From CAYXOX01 sp964466745 (GTDB lineage Bacteria > Pseudomonadota > Alphaproteobacteria > Rhodobacterales > Rhodobacteraceae), in contig CAYXOX010000064.1 in assembly GCA_964466745.1 (NCBI GenBank), positions 1-15,098 on the forward strand: a stretch of 15,098 nt of DNA. The letters run 5' to 3'. Positions 6,101-12,280 of this stretch are shown here, in pieces. Position numbers and translations under genes: made by a program. Position 1 is the stretch's first letter, and every line of letters starts with the position of its first letter. A model generated the notes under the pieces. It was given only the letters and a program-made list of their open reading frames with translations. It was not told the origin of the DNA and did no database searches.

Positions 6101-7762
6101 TCAGACCTCGATCGTCTTGGGGCGGCGGCGCTCGAACCAGAGCACGATCAGCAGCCGCGTGACGAAGATCGCGGTGAACACCGATGTCATGATGCCGAGG
6201 CCGAGGGTCACCGCGAACCCGCGCACCGGCCCCGAGCCCATGGCGAAGAGGATCACGGCCGTTATGAAGGTGGTGATGTTGGCATCGAGGATCGCCGAGA
6301 GCGCCTTCTGGTAGCCGAGCTCGATGGCGCGGGCCGGCCCCTTGGCCGTTTTCAGCTCCTCGCGGATGCGCTCGAAAACCAGCACGTTGGCATCCACCGC
6401 CATGCCGATCGTCAGCACGATCCCGGCGATGCCGGGCAGCGTGAGCGTAGCCCCGATGAGGCTGAGCAGCCCGAAGATGAGCGCCACGTTGAGGATCAGC
6501 GCGATGTTCGCGAACACCCCGAAGAGGCCATAGCTGAGGACCATGAACACCAGCACCGCGATGAACGCCACCACGGTGGCCACCTGCCCGGCGGCGATGC
6601 TGTCGGCCCCCAGCTCGGGGCCGATCGTTCGCTGTTCGAGAAACTCCAGCCCCGCCGGCAGCGCGCCCGCGCGCAGCAGCACCGCCAGATTGGTGCTTTC
6701 CTCCACGGTGAAGTTGCCGGTGATGATGCCCGAGCCGCCCGGGATGTGGCTCTGGATCACGGGGGCGGAAACCACCTCCTCGTCGAGCACGATGGCGAAC
6801 GGCGAGCCGATGTTCTCGGCGGTGTAATCGCCGAACTTGCGGGCCCCCGACGGGTTGAACCGGAAGTTGACCGCCGGCAGCCCGTTCTGGTCGAACGAGG
6901 GCTGGGCATCGACGAGCTCTTCCCCCGTGACCACCGGCGAGCGCTCCAGGATGTAGAAGGTGCCGGGCTCGTCCAGCGAAGGCAGGATCTCGTTGCCGAC
7001 GCCGGGCGCCTCGTTGCCGTCGCTCGTCACGCCGACAACGGGCTGGAAGGTGAGCTGCGCCGTGGTGCCGAGAAGGGCCTTGAGCTCCTCGGCCGAGCCG
7101 ATGCCGGGCACCTGGATCAGGATGCGGTCCTCTCCCTGGCGCGCGATCGTGGGCTCCCGGGTGCCCACCTCGTCGATCCGGCGGCGGATGATCTCCAGCG
7201 ATTGCTGCATCGTGCGGTCGTCGGTGGCGGCGCGCTCGGCCGCCGAGAGGGTCACCACCACCTCGTCGCCCTCGCCGCGCACATCGAGATCGCTCGCGCC
7301 CGCGCCCGTCAGCGTCACGATGGGCCGCGCGAGCTCGCGCACGATCTCCAGAGCCTGCGCCATGTTCTCGGGCTGGGAGATGCGCACGCGCAGCTCGTCG
7401 GGCGCGGAGGCTTGCAGGCGGATCGTGCCGACCGTGGCGCGGGCCTCGCGCAGCGCGTCGCGCACCTCGGGCCACAGGCCCTCGATGCGGCTGGCGTAGA
7501 CCTCTTCGAGCTGCACCTCGGCCAGCAGATGCGCGCCGCCGCGCAGATCGAGCCCGAGGTTCATGATGCCTGAAGGCATCCAGCCCGGCCACAGCGCGGC
7601 ATCGGCCGCGATCTCGGGCCCGCCGATCCCCTGTTCGACCAGCGCCATGGCGTCGTTGTGGCGTTCGACCCTGTCATAGAAGGCGTTGGGCAGCGCCAGG
7701 AGCACGCCGGCGGCCACCACCAGCATGATCAGGATCCGGTTCCAGAGCGGGATCTGCAGCAT
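6101..7762 (-). CDS. secD: Protein translocase subunit SecD
   Basis: SecD forms the SecDF complex that helps complete Sec-dependent export. The 553-residue product has an N-terminal TM helix at about 8-26 and the family motif GLDLRGGAHLL at 70-80. A large periplasmic P1 region follows, including IIRRRIDEVGTREPTIARQG at about 188-208. A C-terminal bundle of about five helices (roughly 385-540) carries the signature GIVLTIGMAVDANVLVFERI at about 443-462. The periplasmic Asp/Arg of the proton path lies in these helices. ATG at 7762 begins MLQIPLWNRILI. The gene follows yajC by 31 bases and precedes secF by three. Confidence 0.98.
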   Translation of the reverse strand: MLQIPLWNRILIMLVVAAGVLLALPNAFYDRVERHNDAMALVEQGIGGPEIAADAALWPGWMPSGIMNLGLDLRGGAHLLAEVQLEEVYASRIEGLWPEVRDALREARATVGTIRLQASAPDELRVRISQPENMAQALEIVRELARPIVTLTGAGASDLDVRGEGDEVVVTLSAAERAATDDRTMQQSLEIIRRRIDEVGTREPTIARQGEDRILIQVPGIGSAEELKALLGTTAQLTFQPVVGVTSDGNEAPGVGNEILPSLDEPGTFYILERSPVVTGEELVDAQPSFDQNGLPAVNFRFNPSGARKFGDYTAENIGSPFAIVLDEEVVSAPVIQSHIPGGSGIITGNFTVEESTNLAVLLRAGALPAGLEFLEQRTIGPELGADSIAAGQVATVVAFIAVLVFMVLSYGLFGVFANIALILNVALIFGLLSLIGATLTLPGIAGIVLTIGMAVDANVLVFERIREELKTAKGPARAIELGYQKALSAILDANITTFITAVILFAMGSGPVRGFAVTLGLGIMTSVFTAIFVTRLLIVLWFERRRPKTIEV

Positions 7763-7793
7763 CGCGAAGGCCCCCCGGGCGCGCGTGGCGGCT

Positions 7794-8078
7794 TCAGGAG
7801 GCGGCGGCGGGCTCGGTCTTGGAGGTGACCTGGGCGATGGTCGACCGCACGACGCGCACCTTCACGCCCTCGGCAAGCTCCACCTCGACCTCGTTGTCGT
7901 CCTTCACCTTGGTGACCTTCCCGATCAGCCCGCCCTGCGTGACCACCTGGTCGCCGCGGCGAAGGGCATCCACCATCGCCTTGTGTTCCTTCACCTTCTT
8001 CTGCTGGGGGCGGATCAGGAGAAAATACATGATCGCGAAGATCAGGATCAGCGGTACGAACTGGGCGAAGGCTTCCAT
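7794..8078 (-). CDS. yajC: Sec translocase accessory subunit YajC
   Basis: YajC is a small inner-membrane protein that associates with SecDF. It is not essential, and its exact role is unclear. The 94-residue product has one N-terminal TM helix (about residues 5-22, ending in YFLLIRPQQKK, the YajC signature). A basic linker and a small beta-rich domain follow, with GDQVVTQGGLIGKVTKV at 42-58. ATG at 8078 is preceded by GAGGA about 7 bases upstream. It is the first gene of the sec-ccm cluster, with its own 179-base upstream region. Confidence 0.97.
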   Translation of the reverse strand: MEAFAQFVPLILIFAIMYFLLIRPQQKKVKEHKAMVDALRRGDQVVTQGGLIGKVTKVKDDNEVEVELAEGVKVRVVRSTIAQVTSKTEPAAAS

Positions 8079-8149
8079 CGGGTGTCCTCAGTGATCGGGA
8101 TGTCCGTGACGGGGCTGGCTGCCCGGCGCCCGGTCGCGAAAGTCGCGGC

Positions 8150-8178
8150 ACACTATCTGTGCCCCCCCGGGATGGCAA
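8150..8178 (-). promoter_or_regulatory. Candidate sigma-70-type promoter for yajC-secDF-ccm cluster
   Basis: On the minus strand TTGCCA (8178-8173) is followed after 17 bases by TAGTGT (8155-8150), about 70 bases before the yajC ATG. The -35 matches 5 of 6 consensus bases counting TTG and final A generously; the -10 is weak, with GATAGT as an alternative register. The rest of 8079-8257 shows no gene. The spacing and the position upstream of the first cluster gene support it, but this is inference. Confidence 0.35.
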
Positions 8179-8257
8179 GCAAGGGCAACCGGGGCAAAGC
8201 GCGCCGCGGGCATGGATTTTTTCTACGAAGTGCTCGCACCTGGAGAGCCGGCCTGGC

Positions 8258-9100
8258 TCAGATCCGCAGGCCGTGGCGCCCCGCGAGATCGGTGAAGAAC
8301 TGCCAGGCCACCCGCCCGGAGCGTGCCCCGCGCGTCGCCTGCCACTCGATCGCCTCTGCTCGCAGGGTCTCGGCGTCCACTTCGAGGCCGTGGGCCGCGC
8401 AGTAGCCCTCGATCATCGCGAGGTACTCTTCCTGGCTGCACGGGTGGAAGCCCAGCCAGAGGCCGAAGCGGTCCGAAAGGCTCACCTTCTCCTCGGTCGC
8501 CTCCGAAGGGCTGATGGCAGACGCGCGCTCGTTCTCGATCATGTCGCGCGGCATGAGATGGCGCCGGTTGGAGGTGGCGTAGAAGACGACGTTGGCGGGA
8601 CGCCCCTCGATTCCACCGTCGAGAACCGCCTTGAGCGACTTGTAGTGCTCGTCGTCGTGGCTGAAGGACAGATCGTCGCAAAAGAGCAGGAAGCGGTCGG
8701 GCGCGCCCCGCAGGTAGCGCAGAAGCCGGCCGATGGAGGGCAGATCCTCGCGCTGGACCTCGACCAGCTTGAGCGCGGCGCCCTCCGCGAGAACGCCGGC
8801 GTGCACGGCCTTCACGAGGCTGGACTTGCCCATGCCCCGCGCCCCCCAGAGCAGCGCGTTGTTCGCCGGAAGCCCCTCGGCAAACCGTAGCGTGTTCGCG
8901 AAGAGCGTGTCGCGCGCGCGGTCGATGCCGAGGAGCAGCGAAAGATCCACCCTGTTGACGCTGTCCACCGGATCGAGCCGGTCGGGCGCGACATGCCAGA
9001 CGAAGGCGTCGGCCTGCGAGAAATCGGGCGTGGCAAGCGGCGGCGGGCTGATGCGCTCGAGCGCGGCAGCGATCCTGCCCAGGGCCTTCGTCTTCTTCAA
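8258..9100 (-). CDS. DUF815 family ATP-binding protein (AAA-type), following tatC
   Basis: A 280-residue AAA-fold ATPase of the DUF815 family, of unknown cellular role. Walker A is GARGMGKSS at 86-94 and Walker B is FLLFCDDLSF at 137-146. Sensor 1 is YATSNRR at 174-180, with a family-typical RFGLWLGF block at 211-218 and a possible sensor-2 Arg in SGRVAWQF at about 263. There is no signal peptide or TM segment, so it should be cytoplasmic. The start is TTG at 9100, giving MKKTKALGRIAAAL. No ATG precedes it, and AAGGTGA, overlapping the tatC stop, is well placed as its Shine-Dalgarno. With only four bases between the genes, it is translated as part of the tat operon. Whether it acts on Tat export is unknown. 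Confidence 0.92.
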   Translation of the reverse strand: MKKTKALGRIAAALERISPPPLATPDFSQADAFVWHVAPDRLDPVDSVNRVDLSLLLGIDRARDTLFANTLRFAEGLPANNALLWGARGMGKSSLVKAVHAGVLAEGAALKLVEVQREDLPSIGRLLRYLRGAPDRFLLFCDDLSFSHDDEHYKSLKAVLDGGIEGRPANVVFYATSNRRHLMPRDMIENERASAISPSEATEEKVSLSDRFGLWLGFHPCSQEEYLAMIEGYCAAHGLEVDAETLRAEAIEWQATRGARSGRVAWQFFTDLAGRHGLRI

Positions 9101-9104
9101 GCGG

Positions 9105-9980
9105 TCACCTTGCGTCGTCTTCCGCGGCGAGATCGTCTTCCTCCTCGGGGTCGAGAAGGCCCTCCTCGCGCAGCTGGTCGTTGCGCTTGCGCTCCACGCG
9201 CTTCACCAGCTGGATCGACACCTCGTAGAGCCCGTAGACGACCACGAAGAGGATCACCTGCGTGATCACGTCGGGCGGGGTGACGAGCGCGGCAAGCACC
9301 AGGATACCGACGACCGCGTACTTGCGCATGCGGCGCAGCCCCTCGGCGGAAACGAGGCCCGCCTTGCCCATCAGCGTGAGCAGCACGGGCAGCTGGAAAC
9401 AGAGCCCGAAGGCCACGATGAACTTGATCGTGAGCGAGAGATAGGCGGCGGCGGAGCCCTGGAAGGCTATGCCGGCCACCGCACCCTCGCCGCCCTCCAT
9501 CTCCTGGGAGAGCGTGCCCGGCTGCTGGAAACCGAGGAAGAAATCGAACGCGAGCGGCGTGACCACGTAGAACGCGAAGGCCGCGCCCAGCGCGAACATC
9601 GCCGGCGAAGCGATCAGGAACGGCAGGAACGCATCCTTCTCCGAGCGGTAGAGGCCGGGCGCCACGAAACGCCACATCTGCGAGGAGATGTAGGGAAACG
9701 CCAGCACGAGCCCGCCGAGAAGCGAGATCGAGACCGCCACGAAGAAGCCTTCCTGCAGGGCGATCAGGATCAACCCGCAGTCGGATTGGCCCCGCTCGAC
9801 GATCGCGTTGCACAGCGGACGCGTGAGGAAGTTGAAGATCGGGTTCCACACGGCGAAGCAGATCACCATCCCGACGATGAACGCGAGCAGCGACCGGATG
9901 ATGCGGGTGCGCAGCTCGGCGAGATGCACCACCAGCGGCGCGGCGCTGTCCTCGATGGAGTCGTCGTCCTGGCTCGTCAT
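9105..9980 (-). CDS. tatC: Twin-arginine translocase subunit TatC
   Basis: TatC is the polytopic receptor of the Tat system, recognising twin-arginine signal peptides of folded proteins at the inner membrane. The 291-residue product shows six TM segments. The conserved N-terminal HLAELRTRI (19-27) and FPYISSQMWRFVAPGLYRSEK (95-115) are visible, the latter with E114 matching the signal-peptide-binding Glu of E. coli TatC. LTIKFIVAFGLCFQLPV follows at about 183-199, then VTPPDVITQ at 233-241. The C-terminus after about residue 262 is a charged cytoplasmic tail ending in an acidic run (DPEEEDDLAAEDDA). ATG at 9980 overlaps the tatB stop as ATGA, so the two are coupled. Confidence 0.98.
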   Translation of the reverse strand: MTSQDDDSIEDSAAPLVVHLAELRTRIIRSLLAFIVGMVICFAVWNPIFNFLTRPLCNAIVERGQSDCGLILIALQEGFFVAVSISLLGGLVLAFPYISSQMWRFVAPGLYRSEKDAFLPFLIASPAMFALGAAFAFYVVTPLAFDFFLGFQQPGTLSQEMEGGEGAVAGIAFQGSAAAYLSLTIKFIVAFGLCFQLPVLLTLMGKAGLVSAEGLRRMRKYAVVGILVLAALVTPPDVITQVILFVVVYGLYEVSIQLVKRVERKRNDQLREEGLLDPEEEDDLAAEDDAR

Positions 9981-10717
9981 GCCCCGTCGTCCCCGGCGGG
10001 TTTACGGGCCTTCCCCGAGGGCGTGGCGGCGCGGCCGCTGGCGGGCCGCGTGGCCGCCTTGCCCCGCGATGCGGCGGCGGAGGGCGCCTTCGACGCGGGG
10101 CGCTTCCCGGCGGCGCCCTTCTTCGCGGGCGCCTTCTTCACGGCGGTCTTTTTCGCCGGTGCCTTGCTTGCCGGGCGGCGAGATGCGGGTTTCGGCGCGG
10201 CTTCCTCTCCGGCTGCCTTGCCGGCTGGGCGTGCGGCGGGCGCGGTTTCGCCGGGCGCGGGGGCCGGCGCCGTCTTTCCTGCGGCGGCCTGGGGCTTGGC
10301 CTTCGATCCGGAAGGCGCGGCATCGGCGCTGCCCTCCTTGCCCGCCGCCTCCGCGCGCTCGGCGGCGCGCGCCTTGGCGGCCTTGCGTCGCTCCTCGGCC
10401 TCGGCCTTGCGGGTTTCGGCGAGCTTGGCCGTTTCGCTGCCCGGCTTGAAGTCGGTGAGCGATTTCGCGGCGTCGCGCACGCCGTCGAGCCCGAGGTTCT
10501 TCACCGAGGTTGCCTTGCGCAGATCGCGCTGAACGTCCTTCACCCCGGCTTCGTCGGCGGCCGCCTCCATGGCGCGGCTGAACTCGCGCGCCATGCCGCG
10601 CATGCGCCCCACCACCTGCCCCAGCGTGCGGAACAGGCCGGGCAGGTCTTTTGGGCCCACGACGATGAGGGCGACCACACCGATGAGCAGAAGCTCCGTC
10701 CAGCCGAGATCGAACAT
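9977..10717 (-). CDS. tatB: Twin-arginine translocase subunit TatB with long Lys/Ala/Pro-rich tail
   Basis: TatB forms the Tat receptor complex with TatC. The first ~70 residues are classical: MFDLGWTELLLIGVVALIVVG with E8 in the membrane helix, the GP hinge at 21-22, and an amphipathic helix (DLPGLFRTLGQVVGRMRGMA). The protein is 246 residues long, above most TatB proteins (E. coli 171). The extra length is a low-complexity tail from about residue 100, first charged and helical (RKAEAEERRKAAKARAAERAE), then Lys/Ala/Pro-rich with repeated KAPAKK (185-190, 195-200) and RPASKAP (181-187, 206-212), like the tail of histone H1. The downstream tatC start lies within the tatB stop. The identity is firm; the tail's role is unknown. 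Confidence 0.96.
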   Translation of the reverse strand: MFDLGWTELLLIGVVALIVVGPKDLPGLFRTLGQVVGRMRGMAREFSRAMEAAADEAGVKDVQRDLRKATSVKNLGLDGVRDAAKSLTDFKPGSETAKLAETRKAEAEERRKAAKARAAERAEAAGKEGSADAAPSGSKAKPQAAAGKTAPAPAPGETAPAARPAGKAAGEEAAPKPASRRPASKAPAKKTAVKKAPAKKGAAGKRPASKAPSAAASRGKAATRPASGRAATPSGKARKPAGDDGA

Positions 10718-10749
10718 GTGTGCAGCGGCCTGCGCGCGTCAGACTCGCG

Positions 10750-10971
10750 TCAGGCCTTGTCCTTGTCCTGCGGCGCTTCGGGGGTGACGTCGCGCGCGGC
10801 TTCGGAGGGGGTGTCCTCCAGTTCCTTGGTGCCATCGCTGACACCGCGCTTGAATGCCGTGATCCCCTTGCCGACCTCGCCCATCAGCGAGGCGATCTTG
10901 CCGCGCCCGAACAGAACGAGCACGACGACCGCAATCAGAAGCAGGCCAGGCAGGCCGATGTTGTTGAGCAT
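10750..10971 (-). CDS. tatA: Twin-arginine translocase subunit TatA
   Basis: TatA oligomers form the transient Tat conduit or weaken the membrane during transport of folded proteins. The 73-residue product has a short N-terminus, one membrane helix (LPGLLLIAVVVLVLF, about 7-21), the FGRGK hinge and an amphipathic helix (IASLMGEVGKGITAFKRGV), then a short charged tail. This is standard TatA architecture and length. I use the ATG at 10971 because GGGAGA sits about 7 bases upstream and because the 12 residues added by a longer frame to 11007 do not resemble TatA. It is the first gene of tatABC and lies 32 bases from tatB. Confidence 0.96.
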   Translation of the reverse strand: MLNNIGLPGLLLIAVVVLVLFGRGKIASLMGEVGKGITAFKRGVSDGTKELEDTPSEAARDVTPEAPQDKDKA

Positions 10972-10987
10972 CTCGCATCTCCCAAGC

Positions 10988-11021
10988 GGAGCCGTGACCG
11001 GCTCCAAGACACTTCATGTCT
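10988..11021 (-). promoter_or_regulatory. Two small dyads in the tatA leader
   Basis: GGAGCC (10988-10993) and GGCTCC (11000-11005) make a 6-bp hairpin with a six-base loop. AGACA (11007-11011) and TGTCT (11017-11021) make a second short dyad beside it. Both lie between the candidate promoter and the tatA ribosome-binding site, so they would be in the untranslated leader. The arms are short enough to arise by chance in GC-rich DNA. Confidence 0.25.
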
Positions 11022-11023
11022 AA

Positions 11024-11052
11024 GGAATGTGGGCGGGAGAGAAAAGGCGCAA
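11024..11052 (-). promoter_or_regulatory. Candidate tatA promoter
   Basis: TTGCGC on the minus strand (11052-11047) is followed after 17 bases by CATTCC (11029-11024), about 53 bases before the tatA ATG. The -35 is fair and the -10 is poor, so confidence is low. The 114-base region 10972-11085 holds no gene. Confidence 0.3.
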
Positions 11053-11085
11053 CCCCTTGCCCGGCAGAATTTCACCCCGGGCGCT

Positions 11086-12174
11086 TCAGGCCGCTGCCGG
11101 GAAGACGAAGCACCTGTCGCGCCGGATCGTCAGCCACAGCGGCGTGCCGGGGCGCGGCAGGAACACCGAAGGGACCGTCGCGCGCAGGATGGAGCCATCG
11201 AAATCCATGCGGAACTCCACGAGGCTCTGGGCCCCCATGAACCGCGCCCGCGCCACCACGCCCCGCGCCGGCGTGCCCTCCTCCTTGGTGGGGTTAGGCC
11301 CTCGCCCGCCCCTGTCGAAATCGATTCGCAGGTGCTGGGGCCGGATCACGATGTCCACCTCGGTGTCATCCGGCACGCCCGGGGCCAGGAACTGCCCGAA
11401 GGGCGTCTCGGTCAGAGCACCCTTCACGCGGCCGCGGATCACGTTGATGTCGCTGAAGAAGGCGGCGGCCTCGCGATCCGCCGGGGCGTTGTAGATGTTG
11501 TAGGGCGCGCCGCGCTGCACGATGCGCCCGGCCCGCATGAGGGCGATCTCGTCGGCCATGCGCATGGCCTCGCCCGGCTCGTGGGTCACGAGCAGAACCG
11601 CCGTGCCCTCTTCCTTGAGAAGCTCGAGCGTGTCGTCGCGCACGCCGTCGCGCAGCCGGTCGTCGAGGCCCGAGAAGGGCTCGTCCATGAGCATGATCCG
11701 CGGCCGCGGCGCGAGGGCGCGCGCAAGCGCGACACGCTGCTGTTCGCCCCCCGAAAGGCGGTGCGGATAATCATCCACGTAGGTTTCCAGCCCCACGCGG
11801 CTCAGCAGCGCGTGAACACGCTCTGCCTTCTCCGCGCGCCCTCCGGAGAGCCCGAACGCCACGTTCTCCCCGACGGTCAGGTGCGGAAAGAGCGCGTAGT
11901 CCTGGAACATCAGCCCGATGGAGCGTGCCTCCGGCGGCAGCCCGGCGTGCCCGTCGGCAACGAGCGCGCCGTCCACGCGGATGGTGCCCGTGTCCTGGCG
12001 CTCGACCCCGGCGATGATGCGCAACGTGGTGGACTTTCCGCAGCCCGAGGGGCCGAGAAGGCAGGTCACCTGGCCCGGCGCGACCGTCAGCGAGACATCG
12101 TCCACGGCAACACGGGCACCAAACCTCCTGCTGAGGCCGTCGACCTCAAGCCGCGGAGTTTGCGAACTGCTCAA
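11086..12174 (-). CDS. ABC transporter ATP-binding protein, FbpC/PotA-like, with TOBE domain
   Basis: This is the ATPase subunit of an importer of the Fe(III)/polyamine/sulfate class. The 362-residue product has an ABC domain with Walker A GPSGCGKST at 41-49, Q-loop FQDYALFPHLT from 90, signature LSGGEQQR at 140-147, Walker B IMLMDEP at 160-166 and H-loop H198. From about residue 245 comes a TOBE-type regulatory domain (VIRPQHLRI at 276-284). PFSGLDDRLR following Walker B is typical of the FbpC-like branch. The start is TTG at 12174, as no ATG is near; GAGG lies 9 bases upstream. No permease or binding-protein gene is adjacent, so the substrate is unknown. Iron is the best guess by similarity only. 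Confidence 0.9.
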   Translation of the reverse strand: MSSSQTPRLEVDGLSRRFGARVAVDDVSLTVAPGQVTCLLGPSGCGKSTTLRIIAGVERQDTGTIRVDGALVADGHAGLPPEARSIGLMFQDYALFPHLTVGENVAFGLSGGRAEKAERVHALLSRVGLETYVDDYPHRLSGGEQQRVALARALAPRPRIMLMDEPFSGLDDRLRDGVRDDTLELLKEEGTAVLLVTHEPGEAMRMADEIALMRAGRIVQRGAPYNIYNAPADREAAAFFSDINVIRGRVKGALTETPFGQFLAPGVPDDTEVDIVIRPQHLRIDFDRGGRGPNPTKEEGTPARGVVARARFMGAQSLVEFRMDFDGSILRATVPSVFLPRPGTPLWLTIRRDRCFVFPAAA

Positions 12175-12187
12175 CGGACGCCGCCTC

Positions 12188-12245
12188 GATTTCCGACCGT
12201 TCCTCTCGGAAATCCGCAGATAGCAGCGCCGGGAGCCGTGTGCAA
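12188..12245 (-). promoter_or_regulatory. Promoter with overlapping 9-bp dyad upstream of the ABC ATPase
   Basis: On the minus strand TTGCAC (12245-12240), 17 bases and TATCTG (12222-12217) form a candidate promoter. Directly downstream lies a perfect dyad: GATTTCCGA (12188-12196) and TCGGAAATC (12206-12214), separated by nine bases. Transcription would begin near 12210, inside the dyad, the usual place for a repressor operator. It could instead form a leader hairpin ending 13 bases before the TTG start. I do not recognise it as a known Fur, Irr or RirA box. Confidence 0.45.
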
Positions 12246-12280
12246 GGTAGCGCCGTGCCCGGCCCTCCGGCCCCGCGACA

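Noticed and set aside
5558..7573. 671-codon open frame on the plus strand opposite secD and secF
   Set aside because: Composition is rich in Arg, His, Asp and Gln with no recognisable domain, and it lies wholly antisense to two certain genes. Long antisense frames are expected in DNA this GC-rich.
5292..7592. 766-codon open frame on the minus strand covering parts of secD and secF in another frame
   Set aside because: It is a frame-shifted shadow of secD/secF, dominated by Arg, Gly, Ala and His, with no domain.
8208..8222. T-run (TTTTTT) near the end of the DUF815 gene as a terminator
   Set aside because: The T-run is on the plus strand, while the genes on both sides are on the minus strand, and no stable stem precedes it in the correct orientation.
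8733..10532. 599-codon plus-strand frame opposite DUF815, tatC and tatB
   Set aside because: Antisense to firm genes; no family resemblance and low-complexity composition.
10972..11007. Twelve-residue N-terminal extension of TatA
   Set aside because: It does not resemble TatA N-termini, and the ATG at 10971 has a well-placed ribosome-binding site.
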